From the NCBI GenBank assembly GCA_964609965.1, contig CAZSTS010000011.1:7093-71092 (forward strand): a stretch of 64,000 bases of DNA, read 5' to 3'. How positions within the stretch are numbered: position 1 is the first letter of the stretch; each line of letters opens with the position of its first letter. Positions 8,863-18,925 of the stretch are shown in pieces. The translations under genes were made by a program, and so were the position numbers. The notes under the pieces were generated by a model, which was not told the origin of the DNA, ran no database searches, and saw only the letters and a program-made list of their open reading frames with translations. This DNA is from JAHJDR01 sp964609965. GTDB lineage: Bacteria; UBA10199; JADGCS01.

Positions 8863-11800
8863 TTAGTTTCCGTAACCACAGGTAGAACTCCCATAAGGAT
8901 CATTCCCATAATCAAACTTATTTGCATTATCATAGTAGTTCTTATAACGATCGCGATCAAAGTCGTTGATCATGAAATCAACACACGTCATGTATTTATA
9001 AACATCATAATCAGGATTATCTAAATCCGCAAAACCAGGATCTTCTAAATTACTACAATCAGCCGCATCAACATAACCATTTGGCAACATGCCTAGATCT
9101 GTATACACATCAATAATAGGTGTACCATTTGGCATCACCCCATCATCACGATGAAAATCAAAGCACCCTTGGGTACTGCTTGCAATGCCTGGAATCAAAC
9201 AACCATGAAACGAAAAATAAAGTGGTTTTCCTTGTCCTGTGGCAGCATCAGCCTTGGCAAAGGATGGCGCTGTATTTCCTTTTCCATTAAAGACTCCAAT
9301 ACCAACAAATAATAAGAGATTATTCTCATCAAAATTCACAGGCCAACCAGCAAACACAATTGATTTTGAATTAAAATCCTGATCCATAAACCGGTAATTA
9401 CCTTTACCATAACCACCATAATTGATTCCTGAATGCGCAAGTGAACTATAATCAATCAAATTACTAAACTCTTCATTCCACCCATCTTCGCGCCAAAACT
9501 TAGCAGTATCATATCTCTCACCATCCTTAAGATAAATCTGGTTTTTATCTAAGTGAGGTCTTGTTGTTACTGCAATACGCTGCTGCCAATCACCATTATA
9601 CCATTCATCTTCTGCCACTCTCTTTGTTGTAATGGTCACATTCATATCAGTGTATATAAGGTGACCAGGATGACTAAAAAAGATGGAGCGATCACCTGCA
9701 CCTAAAACAATAGCTTTAAAATGCGCATTATAGATTGTGATATCATACTTTGTTTCATGTGTTTCACCATCATCATCCACGTGGGGCTCATATGTGCCAA
9801 AGCCCTCCCAGGAATCATAGTCTGGATTTTCAGAATCAACATCATCTGGCACAACACCTTCATCTTCTAGGAGAAATACAAAATAAGAGCATTCATCCAC
9901 AAACCCATCTTGTCTCTTTGTATCTGACTTAGAGGCGATGGATTTGTAGCAATCTTTTACCTCATCAGGGTCATTGATAGTTTGAATTGTGCTAGGACCA
10001 TAATTATTTCCTGCACACTTTGTGTCATCCAAGAAAGTAATATACGATCCAAATTGAAAAGCCCCATAAACACCTTCATAAAAAGATTCGCTTTCATTGG
10101 GATCTTCTTCTGCTCGTTCAAACACATCTGAAACAGTTTCTACATCTGGTCGATACGCAAATGTGGCAATCCGTCCATAATACTCTACGTTGCAACTATC
10201 GAATTTTGTAAACTCATGATAGACAACCATCCACCTGGTCCCATCATCATCAATGTATTCTTCGCCTCCATTTGTTGGCATGCAAGCTGTATCAGAATCC
10301 AAAAGTCGTTCTTCACCTTCTGGTGTTGTGTATTCAATCGTCCCCACACCATCATCTGCGCATTCAATCCCTGTACCTGTGTGACTTCCTTTTTGAAATT
10401 CAAGGCGATAAGGATCTGTAGGCAAGGGTGAGCAGCCTTTAATATTAGTAGCCTGATGCAAGTATGAACGAATAGACGTAAGGTAATTAAGGTTATCTTT
10501 ATCAAACTGTAACTCAATGGGTTCTGCCAAGCGAGCCGTCCCTTGTTCGCGGTTTAGTTCGAGCGCTAGATGAAATCTAAATGGAGGAGGGTTATGGGCT
10601 GACTCAATCAGGTCTGTCATAACCATGGTAATACGATCCATCACAAACGTTACACGTTGCGTGCCATCATCACCCAAAACACCTGTGTTGCATAAATTAC
10701 TCTCACCTGATTCCGAAGACATGGCCTGAAAGGGAACTGTGAATGTTCTTGGAGTCATACCTGTAAGCAGGGACGCATAGGCACTCTCTTTTTCGGGAAA
10801 GGTCGTTTCAACTACAAGCTCCCCAGCAAGCATCTGTCCAATTGAAGCCACGGAACCGTAGAACTCAACAGTAAAGCTTTGTGAAGAATCAGGCTCAATG
10901 CTAAAAGAATCACTTGATGGAGTCACTGTAAGAGACGCATCACTAGTGACAGACCAATTCACATTCATTGTATCTTCTTTATTATTATTATAAACCTTAA
11001 AAGTAGCTGAGGTAGGCGTTGAGGAATCTGTTGAAAACACGCAAAGGTTTTGATTACGGCCTTCGGCATATTCTCTTTCTAACTTTGTACCTCCATACAA
11101 AAGCTCAACAGCATAGCCTGAATCCTGTTCGCCAACTAAAGAAACCTTTCCTTGTGGGCCATTGCCACCTGTGTGTTGGAAATAGAACTGTCCAAAATCA
11201 AAACTCGCTTCAAAATCTCCATTGAGTTCTGCTGATGTAGAGGGCAAATACTGAATTGAAAAAGTTGCTTCTGCACCAGCCACGAGCTCTAAAGGAAAAC
11301 TTAATTCTGTCTCTTCCCAAGTATACTCAAAAAAACCATTAATAGAACCGCCATAGAATTCTAATGTTTTTGATCCTGTCCCTGCATTTATAATCTTAAT
11401 CTGAGCTGTTGAAGAATTTGTTGAAACCCAATCAAGGAAAATATCAACAGAACCATAATAGATTGCAGCACCATCAGATGTAAGATCAACTGATCGCCAG
11501 GCTTCCTCATCTGAAAAACGATAAGCCATTTCCAAAATCGGCTCTACACCACTGGTAGCAGCCACAAGAGGCAGGCGAATTATCCCGAGAGAGGTGTGAA
11601 GATTGACTACAGCATTCATAGCTAAAGAATTGTATAGATATCCGTCATCAGCCTCAATATCCAGTGTTGGGCTGAACTCCATATCGAGTCTTAATATTTT
11701 TCCAGCTTCTAGGAGGATGTTTTGTACTTCTTGACCTGTGTGATACACGCTCACACTGTATCCACCAGCAGGATTATCAACAGGACCTGTGTAATCAATA

Positions 11801-12639
11801 AATGTAGGCTCTGAAAAAGTACTTGTGTTGTTTGGTTCCAGACCAAATGAGAAACTGCTATCTATTTCATCAGAGACCTGCCAAATAAAATCTTCGAATG
11901 AATTGTTGTCCATGGCTGCTGACAAAAGAACATCATCATTGTTATCAATGCTCACAGAGGTAATCTTAATATCTTCTCCGCCAGTGTTACAAATTTTAAT
12001 TCCCTCTGTTCTTGTTTGTCCATACGCAACTTTATAAAAGTCTAGATAATCAACTTCGGGAGCATCATCATCTGAGCAAAAATAACCTGTTGGAATAATT
12101 TTAAAATCACTAGGACCAGTGACAGAAGCCCTCAGAGGAAGACGAATATAGCCATCGATGTCTGCTGTTATGGAAACATAGCTTGTTTGTGTGCCAAAAA
12201 CCCACGCATTGAACTGAACATAGAAAGTTTTCGTCTCACCATGACCAACTTCGATTTCACTATACCCACCGATATTTTGTTCGTTTTCGTCTAGGATCGA
12301 AAAACCAGTTGAAACAGAATATATTGTAAATTTAAAATACCGAGTTTCTCCTGAATTGTTTGAGATAGTAAAGGCCTCTTTGATTTCATCATCTTGTGAA
12401 ATCTCTCCATTGAGATCATTAAAATCAATGTATTCAGGATCTGTTGTGATGCTTACACCATTATCTACAAACGTATTAACCACCATATCAGCAAGACTTG
12501 TGTCAGCCGAAGGAGTAAAATCTGGGGAAATATCGAAATCTGCTTCGACGTCAGCTGAATCCCCACCACAGGCAGTCGCTGCTAGAATTAAAAAAAGAAC
12601 TAATAGATGAGGAATGTGTTTTTTAAGCAATGTTTTCAT
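8863..12639 (-). CDS. Large lipoprotein with tandem ASH/Ig-like domains
   Basis: A 1258-residue protein with a lipoprotein signal, MKTLLKKHIPHLLVLF followed by LAATAC, and the lipidated Cys at residue 24. At least four modules resemble choice-of-anchor D/ASH (ASPM-SPD2-Hydin) beta-sandwiches, with patterns such as FTISNNSGETRYFKF and IKICNTGGEDIKITSVSI. The C-terminal half, about 600 residues, is rich in Asp, Tyr and Cys and I do not recognise it. It is probably anchored to a membrane and faces the periplasm or cell surface. It is the last gene of a leftward run of four. No enzymatic motif is seen. Confidence 0.75.
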   Translation of the reverse strand: MKTLLKKHIPHLLVLFLILAATACGGDSADVEADFDISPDFTPSADTSLADMVVNTFVDNGVSITTDPEYIDFNDLNGEISQDDEIKEAFTISNNSGETRYFKFTIYSVSTGFSILDENEQNIGGYSEIEVGHGETKTFYVQFNAWVFGTQTSYVSITADIDGYIRLPLRASVTGPSDFKIIPTGYFCSDDDAPEVDYLDFYKVAYGQTRTEGIKICNTGGEDIKITSVSIDNNDDVLLSAAMDNNSFEDFIWQVSDEIDSSFSFGLEPNNTSTFSEPTFIDYTGPVDNPAGGYSVSVYHTGQEVQNILLEAGKILRLDMEFSPTLDIEADDGYLYNSLAMNAVVNLHTSLGIIRLPLVAATSGVEPILEMAYRFSDEEAWRSVDLTSDGAAIYYGSVDIFLDWVSTNSSTAQIKIINAGTGSKTLEFYGGSINGFFEYTWEETELSFPLELVAGAEATFSIQYLPSTSAELNGDFEASFDFGQFYFQHTGGNGPQGKVSLVGEQDSGYAVELLYGGTKLEREYAEGRNQNLCVFSTDSSTPTSATFKVYNNNKEDTMNVNWSVTSDASLTVTPSSDSFSIEPDSSQSFTVEFYGSVASIGQMLAGELVVETTFPEKESAYASLLTGMTPRTFTVPFQAMSSESGESNLCNTGVLGDDGTQRVTFVMDRITMVMTDLIESAHNPPPFRFHLALELNREQGTARLAEPIELQFDKDNLNYLTSIRSYLHQATNIKGCSPLPTDPYRLEFQKGSHTGTGIECADDGVGTIEYTTPEGEERLLDSDTACMPTNGGEEYIDDDGTRWMVVYHEFTKFDSCNVEYYGRIATFAYRPDVETVSDVFERAEEDPNESESFYEGVYGAFQFGSYITFLDDTKCAGNNYGPSTIQTINDPDEVKDCYKSIASKSDTKRQDGFVDECSYFVFLLEDEGVVPDDVDSENPDYDSWEGFGTYEPHVDDDGETHETKYDITIYNAHFKAIVLGAGDRSIFFSHPGHLIYTDMNVTITTKRVAEDEWYNGDWQQRIAVTTRPHLDKNQIYLKDGERYDTAKFWREDGWNEEFSNLIDYSSLAHSGINYGGYGKGNYRFMDQDFNSKSIVFAGWPVNFDENNLLLFVGIGVFNGKGNTAPSFAKADAATGQGKPLYFSFHGCLIPGIASSTQGCFDFHRDDGVMPNGTPIIDVYTDLGMLPNGYVDAADCSNLEDPGFADLDNPDYDVYKYMTCVDFMINDFDRDRYKNYYDNANKFDYGNDPYGSSTCGYGN

Positions 12640-12643
12640 TTTT

Positions 12644-12671
12644 GTTTTATGTCTTATGTTTTATGATTTGA
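12644..12671. repeat. Period-7 tandem tract
   Basis: Units gttttat, gtcttat, gttttat, gatttga lie in the 75-base gap between two lipoprotein genes. A reverse-complement match (cataaaacat) follows nearby, so the transcript could form a hairpin. Confidence 0.5.
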
Positions 12672-12713
12672 AATGGCATTAAACATAAAACATTTAACGT
12701 AGTACGTTATACA

Positions 12714-13961
12714 TTAATAAATCTCCTGTGTAATCTCCCCTTCCAAATGAAGAAAATAATAGGCTTCGTTATCAACTAGGGCCTGATAGGCCTCGTTAGA
12801 CATTTTTGTATCATCTTCTCCTGCAAATGTAGCAATGCCAACCAAGGTGATTGTACCATGCCTGATATCTTTACCTATTAAACGATCATCAATAATATTA
12901 AACATGGGCACACCAAAATCATCTGATACATCTGGAATTTCTTCAATATAAGGATGTGACACTTCGCCTGTTGTTAATATTTCTAAATTTAAAAAAGCAT
13001 TAAAAAGCCCATCAGAATCCTGTATGAGTGAATTTGAATTGTTGATATATGAAGAAATACTAAACAATAAATTATTAATTTCAAGTCGACCCGGCGTCTC
13101 TACACGATCTATTGTTCCATAGGCCTCGTTAGGAGCACCAAGAATCAAATCAGCACCAAGAAAAAACGTGTCTGTAATGGCGGTTGGCACATCAAAGCGC
13201 GTACATTCATCAAAACTGAGTAAAGTTACCGTTCCGTCTTCGTCTATTTTTAAAATAAGATAAACAGGGCTATACCATTCATCTTCTGGAATGATATCAA
13301 GATCAATATGAGTGCTAATATCAAAAGAATAACTAGCAAAAGCTCCTGTATTCTTAAGATAGGCATTCAGCTGAGTTACTTTTAAATAATAATACTCTCC
13401 TTCTGGCAAGGCAGGCAATGTGCGTTCCGTAGGATTATCGTATTCATCATAGTAAACTCTTTCATTGGAATCACAAAGCAAGGCATCTGGGGCATTGTCA
13501 TTCACAGTCGTCACGAGAGAAACTGTATTGGAGAGACTCTCTTCTAATGTGAGATAATAAATAATAAATATCGTCGTGTATTCTGTGACTGAACATGAGG
13601 TAGGGCTAAACTGAAGATTAACGTTGATAGAAGCCCCTGGAACCACGCTAATAGAGACGGCATCTCCTGTTTGATAAAGCATGTTTCCTGCTTCATCTAA
13701 TATATTATAAACTGAATAAGCCCCACAATCATTGTCCGCAAATGCCATGTTATAAATTTCATAGTTTTCTTCTTCTGAATTATTAGTAAATGTAATTGTT
13801 CTGTATGACGTTGTATTCAAATCACCACTTATCTGCATCTCAGTTGGAGAAGCAGAAATGCTCTGATCACCTTCAGAGTTAACAGAAGGACCGTAAAGAG
13901 AGGAGCAGTTTATCATGAACAGTGTTATGAGGATTGTTATGAATAGTTTCTTATTATTCAT
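12714..13961 (-). CDS. Lipoprotein with one ASH-like domain
   Basis: A 415-residue protein beginning MNNKKLFITILITLFMINCSS, a clear SPase II signal with the lipidated Cys at residue 19. Residues about 40-150 (PTEMQISGDLNTTSYRTITF, then VVPGASINVNLQFSP) resemble the ASH/choice-of-anchor module of the neighbouring 1258-residue lipoprotein. The remainder is unrecognised and acidic. It lies between two larger lipoprotein genes in the same orientation, probably in one operon. No catalytic motif is apparent. Confidence 0.72.
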   Translation of the reverse strand: MNNKKLFITILITLFMINCSSLYGPSVNSEGDQSISASPTEMQISGDLNTTSYRTITFTNNSEEENYEIYNMAFADNDCGAYSVYNILDEAGNMLYQTGDAVSISVVPGASINVNLQFSPTSCSVTEYTTIFIIYYLTLEESLSNTVSLVTTVNDNAPDALLCDSNERVYYDEYDNPTERTLPALPEGEYYYLKVTQLNAYLKNTGAFASYSFDISTHIDLDIIPEDEWYSPVYLILKIDEDGTVTLLSFDECTRFDVPTAITDTFFLGADLILGAPNEAYGTIDRVETPGRLEINNLLFSISSYINNSNSLIQDSDGLFNAFLNLEILTTGEVSHPYIEEIPDVSDDFGVPMFNIIDDRLIGKDIRHGTITLVGIATFAGEDDTKMSNEAYQALVDNEAYYFLHLEGEITQEIY

Positions 13962-13975
13962 TTTAATTTCTGATA

Positions 13976-14003
13976 GCTGTCAGCAGTCAGCTGTCAGCCG
14001 TCA
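13976..14003. repeat. Period-7 tandem tract
   Basis: Units gctgtca, gcagtca, gctgtca, gccgtca lie just beyond the stop of the 1636-residue lipoprotein gene. Confidence 0.55.
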
Positions 14004-14008
14004 GCTTA

Positions 14009-17000
14009 TTATTTAACCCAACTCTCCAACTCAATAATGATATCCGAAGATACATGAATGTACCCTTCATCATTATCAAATTCTATTGTTGGGTTTAGAA
14101 TCACATCCTTTATTCCAAAATCACAGAGAGCGTCACGAATAGGATCTTCTTCTCTTTCTAAATTTCCATCATCATCTCTTACATAAGGCGTGGGATACAG
14201 CATCGTACAGGGATCCATAGGAAAATACTCAGTGCTCGCTACCAAAGTCATTTGTGGTGCTTCATTTTCATCATCCGCAACACCCTCTTCTTCCTCTTCC
14301 TCAGCTTGGCTTTGTCCATAATTGATAATATCTGGATTAAGAACAGGCTCTATCGTCATAGATTCTGGAGTAAAGCCCATGGGGGACTCCCCAGCATAAT
14401 AAGGAATATCATCACCACAAGAAGCATTCTCTGCTGCATCTACCTTTAATTCAAATTCAAACTCATCAAGTGTAGCAGCGCTTATATTGCCAGCAGCATA
14501 GTTTTCACTCCCTTTAATTTTAATCACAATAGTAGGATTGGCCAGACTTGGATCAATAATAGGATCTCCATCATCGTTTTCTTCGATGTCTTCGTAAATG
14601 TCTTTGCCCATCTTATCGAACAAGGCTTTGACAACACCGTCTAACACATCTGTCACAACATTCACGTCATCATAAGTCGCCCCACCTTTGCCCGAAGGAA
14701 CGCTGGCATGAATGTTCTGTTCTGCATAACCAGGTATATAGAGATGAATTTCGCCAGACTCTTTGTGATAAACAACCCTGAGCTTGATCGTCCCGTCTAA
14801 TCTAAGACGAACGACTTCTGATTGATACTTTGGATCTGTATAAATATTGGAAACAGTTTCTCCGTTTTCTGTGTGAGACTTAAGTTCTTTAATACCAAGC
14901 TGAAGGTCTGTTACACCTATTTGGATTTCGGAAGCATTATCTAAACCATCAACAGGATTAAGTGATAATGTAACAGGATAACCTGGGTCTAAAATCAAAT
15001 CTACGTGTAAGGAAGATTCATTAAACTGAGATTGAATTGTGGCAAACAAGAGCGATGGGGGAAGGTCAGAAGGAATGAGACCTGCAATATCACAAATATC
15101 AAAGCGCCCTAAAACGACCTTATCAATCCCTACACTCCAGTTATTATTTTTTTCGATATCTTCTATTTCAAAGGTTTCTAGAAGAGACATTGGACCTTTT
15201 CTGAAAATAAGATAAGCTGCAGCATTCACGATCTCTTCAATATTGAGAGATACCCCTAAAAAGGCCTCTCCTGCAGGATTACCTGAAGTGAGAGGGTATT
15301 CAATTAAACCTTCATTGCTAGAACCACGCCTTAAATGGCCGTTTCTATGGGCATGAGTGTATGAAACTTGCTGTACGGATTCAGCTTCATCCAGCCCTAG
15401 ATGGAATGTCTCTCTAAAACTTGCAAATGTGAAAACAGGAACCCCATCAACACCAACGCTTAGAGGAAGTCTTAATGTGATACCCCCATCAAAGACATTG
15501 AGATCAGCGTTTTCAACATTTGCACCAAAGTTAAATTCTTCCCAGTCAAAATCAGTTGAAAAAGCATTGCCTTCCCAAACCCATGCTGGATAATCATATT
15601 GAGACGAAATCATGGGATTGACCATCTCTTTATCCATGCAAGCAATCATCTTTTGAAAGGTCTCCATAACCCCTTGCCAGATAATTCCCAAGAAAGAAGC
15701 GTTTGTACCATTGATGGTGAGATCACTGTAAATTGCCTGACCTTGAACTGAGTTTCGATCGAGAACTACTGGAAAAGTTTTTGCTGTTTCCTCACTACAA
15801 CCAAAAGGAACAAAATACCCTGGATGTTTGGACTGAAAATAAGCTTTACAATTTTGAAAAGGCTCAATCTGAATTGATTTTTCTTCCATCTCTGAACTAT
15901 CAAAAAGTGATGAGAGATTATTATTTGTGATTATTTCTTGTCCGTAAATTTTGATTTTACTGCCATCAAGAATAACTTTATTTGTCCACGTCCCGTTAAT
16001 CTCTTCTTTTGTGACACGAATCACGTCTTTGAGTTTAAGTCTGATTTTTCCTACAGACCAAATAAGAGGGATTGTATCATCATTAATGGAGTACTCAAAT
16101 CCTAACATCTCTTGCTGACCTAATAGACCTTTTTCAACAAGATTGTAGGCAATGAGGCTTCCCCAAAAAGCAGGCACAGAGGCAGATGAGACATCAGCGT
16201 CACAGCCCTTTTCAAGGTATTCATCTTCAAGATCTGGGTCATCTGGAACTAAACAAACATCAGCATCTACATAACCCTTTTCATTATAGCTATCTTCTTT
16301 TTCTTTCAGGTCTAAGCTTTGAACAATCCACTTTCCAGAAACATAGTCATTGAAATCATAAGAATCCGCATAAAGAGGCCAGTCATCGTTATCTGTATAA
16401 GTCTCAGGATCCTTTCCAAAGGCCTCAAAAAGATATTGTTTGTCCCCCACAGGCACAAAGGCTGTTGTGATCACACCGGTGCTGTTTTCTGTGCCCGCAC
16501 AGGCATCGAGAGCCACGTTGAATTCTTCTTGAGGATCACCTTCTCTTTCAAAATAACAATGCTCAGGATCTTGAGAACAATCGCCACTCGTGTTTTCTTT
16601 GAGCCATTGACGATAGCGCCACAAAGCCCAATACTTTGTAATCATGATATTGCTATGAAGGCCTTGATGAATAAATTTTTCTTGCCACTCAGGAGAGAGG
16701 TCCTCGAAAGCATCATAGCGCTCACCACCATTATCTTCCATGTATTGTCTTTGAAAATCTGCTTCGAGATCAATATTATCATTGTCGTCTTTGGTCCAAT
16801 TCATCCAACCATTGGCAACATCACCAAAACTAATGTTCTCATTAAGATAGTGTTCAACGACCTTAAGAATATTTCTGCCTTGTACTGAGTCACGGCTAAT
16901 CACACCTTCTGAGAGATTGAGCATCACAGGGGCCCGATCAACACAAGCATCGTCTGTTAACGCACAGGAACCCGCTACCAAACCAAGCTGGCCTGCTGTA

Positions 17001-18919
17001 AGCGTTGCTGATCGTATAAGAGATTCACCTGGCGTAAAAGTTCTTGAATGTGGGCTTTCTTCTCCCATTTGGAAAGTCGTTACCTCGATTGTACGATGGC
17101 CTTTTGTGCTTTCACCCTGAAGCTGCAAAGCGTTTGTGTATAAATTGAGATGAGCGTGGTGGTCTTCTGAGGGTACTTGCAACGTAAAATCAAAACTTGC
17201 TTCAGGCACATCACAAACAATGCGATCAGTTGACGTCTCTGTGCCATCATCGTTTTCAATGGTTGTGGTTTGCGTATAGCAGTTTCCATGAAATGCGCTC
17301 TCACCTTCCATATAGGCCTCAGCGGCCTCTTCAGTAACAGTAGAATAACTGTCTGTATATTCTGGATAGATATATATAGGATAGTTGTCATCGCTGGTGG
17401 AAACATTAAGCCACATCTTAATACTCGAAGCAGGACAATCTGGATCGTCTTCTTTATCAGGCTGACAATAACTTCCTGTTTCACCACTCTTTGGCGCAGG
17501 AACACTAGCTACATAATCCGCATCAATGGGCGCAAAATATTTTACTGTACCAGAAACCTTGATAGTTGTTTTTCCTGGTGCAAAAAGTTCATTTTCCCTT
17601 GGCTGAGTAATCGTTATAATGGGTTTATCATTATCAATGATAAGAGTCATCTCTGCACTAGTTTCACCAAGAACATTGCTAGCCTTAGCCGAAATAGTAT
17701 TAATACCATCTTGAAGTTCAGTGATGTGACTTAGAGAAATACACAACGTATTTGTATCATCAAAACCCTTGCCATCATCGTATTCAAGCTCAGAGTTTGT
17801 GCACCATGACCACCCTTCTTCATACCAAATCTCAGTATCAGGGTGAAGCTCTTCGCCATTGAATTGAATATCGTACAAAGTCACTGGCATCTCTGCTTCA
17901 CTAGAACCAGAGGCATAAAGATTAGGCACGCGAATACCTACAGTAAGATAAGAAACATCTGTAGGTGCCGAGGTATCAACCTCGTTTTCTGATGAATCAC
18001 GAACCTCAATCTCAAGGCTCGGAACATTTGCCACAACAACGTTTACTGTCTTTGTGAGCGTGAGATCTTTGTTTGTGTTAATGGTCAAAGAGATCGCATA
18101 CACACCTTCAACTTGAGGCACGCCAACTTGCTTTGAAAAGTATCCATTAGAATCAAACGTGGTTTTGTATTTTACTCCTGCTGAATTAATATAGATATTA
18201 CTTGAAAGACCCTCTTCAAAAATCGATTGCAGTTCTAAATTAACTGAGCCAGTCACTGTTACAAGGTAATCACCTTCGGCATCATCAACACCTTCATGAT
18301 GGCCTGTCCGACTATCTATAATCAGGCCTTCTGTTGGTGCTGTAATTGTAAACAACGTTGCTAAAGTTTGACCTTGGACTTTGATGATGTAGGCATAGGC
18401 TGACGAAGAACTTCCAGAATTGAGAAGAATTTTGACCTGCCCTGTGTGAGACCCAATGGCTGTTCGCATGTAACAAATCGTGATGTCACCAGAACCCATA
18501 ACGCGTTCATCTGAATAATCACCATTCGCATTATAAATCTGAAATTCATACTCTCCATCCACTTCACTTGTATTGTCTTTATCAATTTCTGCTTCATATG
18601 TGACACTGCTCGGAAGTCCAATGGAGAGACATTCGATAGAATCCACATCACTTAGACCGTAATCGATAAGTTGATTAGAGAGCATGATAGAAGAAATATC
18701 TGTGCTATCAATACAGTTACCTTCCTCATCTTTTTCGCAAATATTTGTAGACCCATCAGCTCCAGGATAATACGCCCCGCCATCACCAATGTTTATGGAG
18801 CTGTCTGCCGTTTCATCAAGATAAATATCTGGATTATCAGAGGAACAATTTACCAATGCGATGATACAAAAAAGAAAAACTATGTTGAGGATAAATATTT
18901 TTGTTAGCTTACTTTTCAT
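14009..18919 (-). CDS. Giant lipoprotein with bacterial Ig-like domains
   Basis: A 1636-residue protein with signal MKSKLTKIFILNIVFLFCII and a lipobox ending ALVNC. The N-terminal third has Ig-like modules with cores such as FTITAPTEGLIIDSR and PIITITQPRENELFAPG, the latter typical of bacterial Ig-like repeats. The middle and C-terminal parts (about residues 650-1636) contain long beta-rich stretches I cannot assign. Its ATG lies six bases beyond the stop of the upstream 574-residue gene, so the two are translationally close. It is probably a very large envelope-anchored protein. Function unknown. Confidence 0.75.
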   Translation of the reverse strand: MKSKLTKIFILNIVFLFCIIALVNCSSDNPDIYLDETADSSINIGDGGAYYPGADGSTNICEKDEEGNCIDSTDISSIMLSNQLIDYGLSDVDSIECLSIGLPSSVTYEAEIDKDNTSEVDGEYEFQIYNANGDYSDERVMGSGDITICYMRTAIGSHTGQVKILLNSGSSSSAYAYIIKVQGQTLATLFTITAPTEGLIIDSRTGHHEGVDDAEGDYLVTVTGSVNLELQSIFEEGLSSNIYINSAGVKYKTTFDSNGYFSKQVGVPQVEGVYAISLTINTNKDLTLTKTVNVVVANVPSLEIEVRDSSENEVDTSAPTDVSYLTVGIRVPNLYASGSSEAEMPVTLYDIQFNGEELHPDTEIWYEEGWSWCTNSELEYDDGKGFDDTNTLCISLSHITELQDGINTISAKASNVLGETSAEMTLIIDNDKPIITITQPRENELFAPGKTTIKVSGTVKYFAPIDADYVASVPAPKSGETGSYCQPDKEDDPDCPASSIKMWLNVSTSDDNYPIYIYPEYTDSYSTVTEEAAEAYMEGESAFHGNCYTQTTTIENDDGTETSTDRIVCDVPEASFDFTLQVPSEDHHAHLNLYTNALQLQGESTKGHRTIEVTTFQMGEESPHSRTFTPGESLIRSATLTAGQLGLVAGSCALTDDACVDRAPVMLNLSEGVISRDSVQGRNILKVVEHYLNENISFGDVANGWMNWTKDDNDNIDLEADFQRQYMEDNGGERYDAFEDLSPEWQEKFIHQGLHSNIMITKYWALWRYRQWLKENTSGDCSQDPEHCYFEREGDPQEEFNVALDACAGTENSTGVITTAFVPVGDKQYLFEAFGKDPETYTDNDDWPLYADSYDFNDYVSGKWIVQSLDLKEKEDSYNEKGYVDADVCLVPDDPDLEDEYLEKGCDADVSSASVPAFWGSLIAYNLVEKGLLGQQEMLGFEYSINDDTIPLIWSVGKIRLKLKDVIRVTKEEINGTWTNKVILDGSKIKIYGQEIITNNNLSSLFDSSEMEEKSIQIEPFQNCKAYFQSKHPGYFVPFGCSEETAKTFPVVLDRNSVQGQAIYSDLTINGTNASFLGIIWQGVMETFQKMIACMDKEMVNPMISSQYDYPAWVWEGNAFSTDFDWEEFNFGANVENADLNVFDGGITLRLPLSVGVDGVPVFTFASFRETFHLGLDEAESVQQVSYTHAHRNGHLRRGSSNEGLIEYPLTSGNPAGEAFLGVSLNIEEIVNAAAYLIFRKGPMSLLETFEIEDIEKNNNWSVGIDKVVLGRFDICDIAGLIPSDLPPSLLFATIQSQFNESSLHVDLILDPGYPVTLSLNPVDGLDNASEIQIGVTDLQLGIKELKSHTENGETVSNIYTDPKYQSEVVRLRLDGTIKLRVVYHKESGEIHLYIPGYAEQNIHASVPSGKGGATYDDVNVVTDVLDGVVKALFDKMGKDIYEDIEENDDGDPIIDPSLANPTIVIKIKGSENYAAGNISAATLDEFEFELKVDAAENASCGDDIPYYAGESPMGFTPESMTIEPVLNPDIINYGQSQAEEEEEEGVADDENEAPQMTLVASTEYFPMDPCTMLYPTPYVRDDDGNLEREEDPIRDALCDFGIKDVILNPTIEFDNDEGYIHVSSDIIIELESWVK

Positions 18920-18925
18920 TATTCA

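Noticed and set aside
16319..16888. 189-residue open frame opposite the 1636-residue lipoprotein gene
   Set aside because: It lies entirely within a well-supported gene and has no recognisable protein features.
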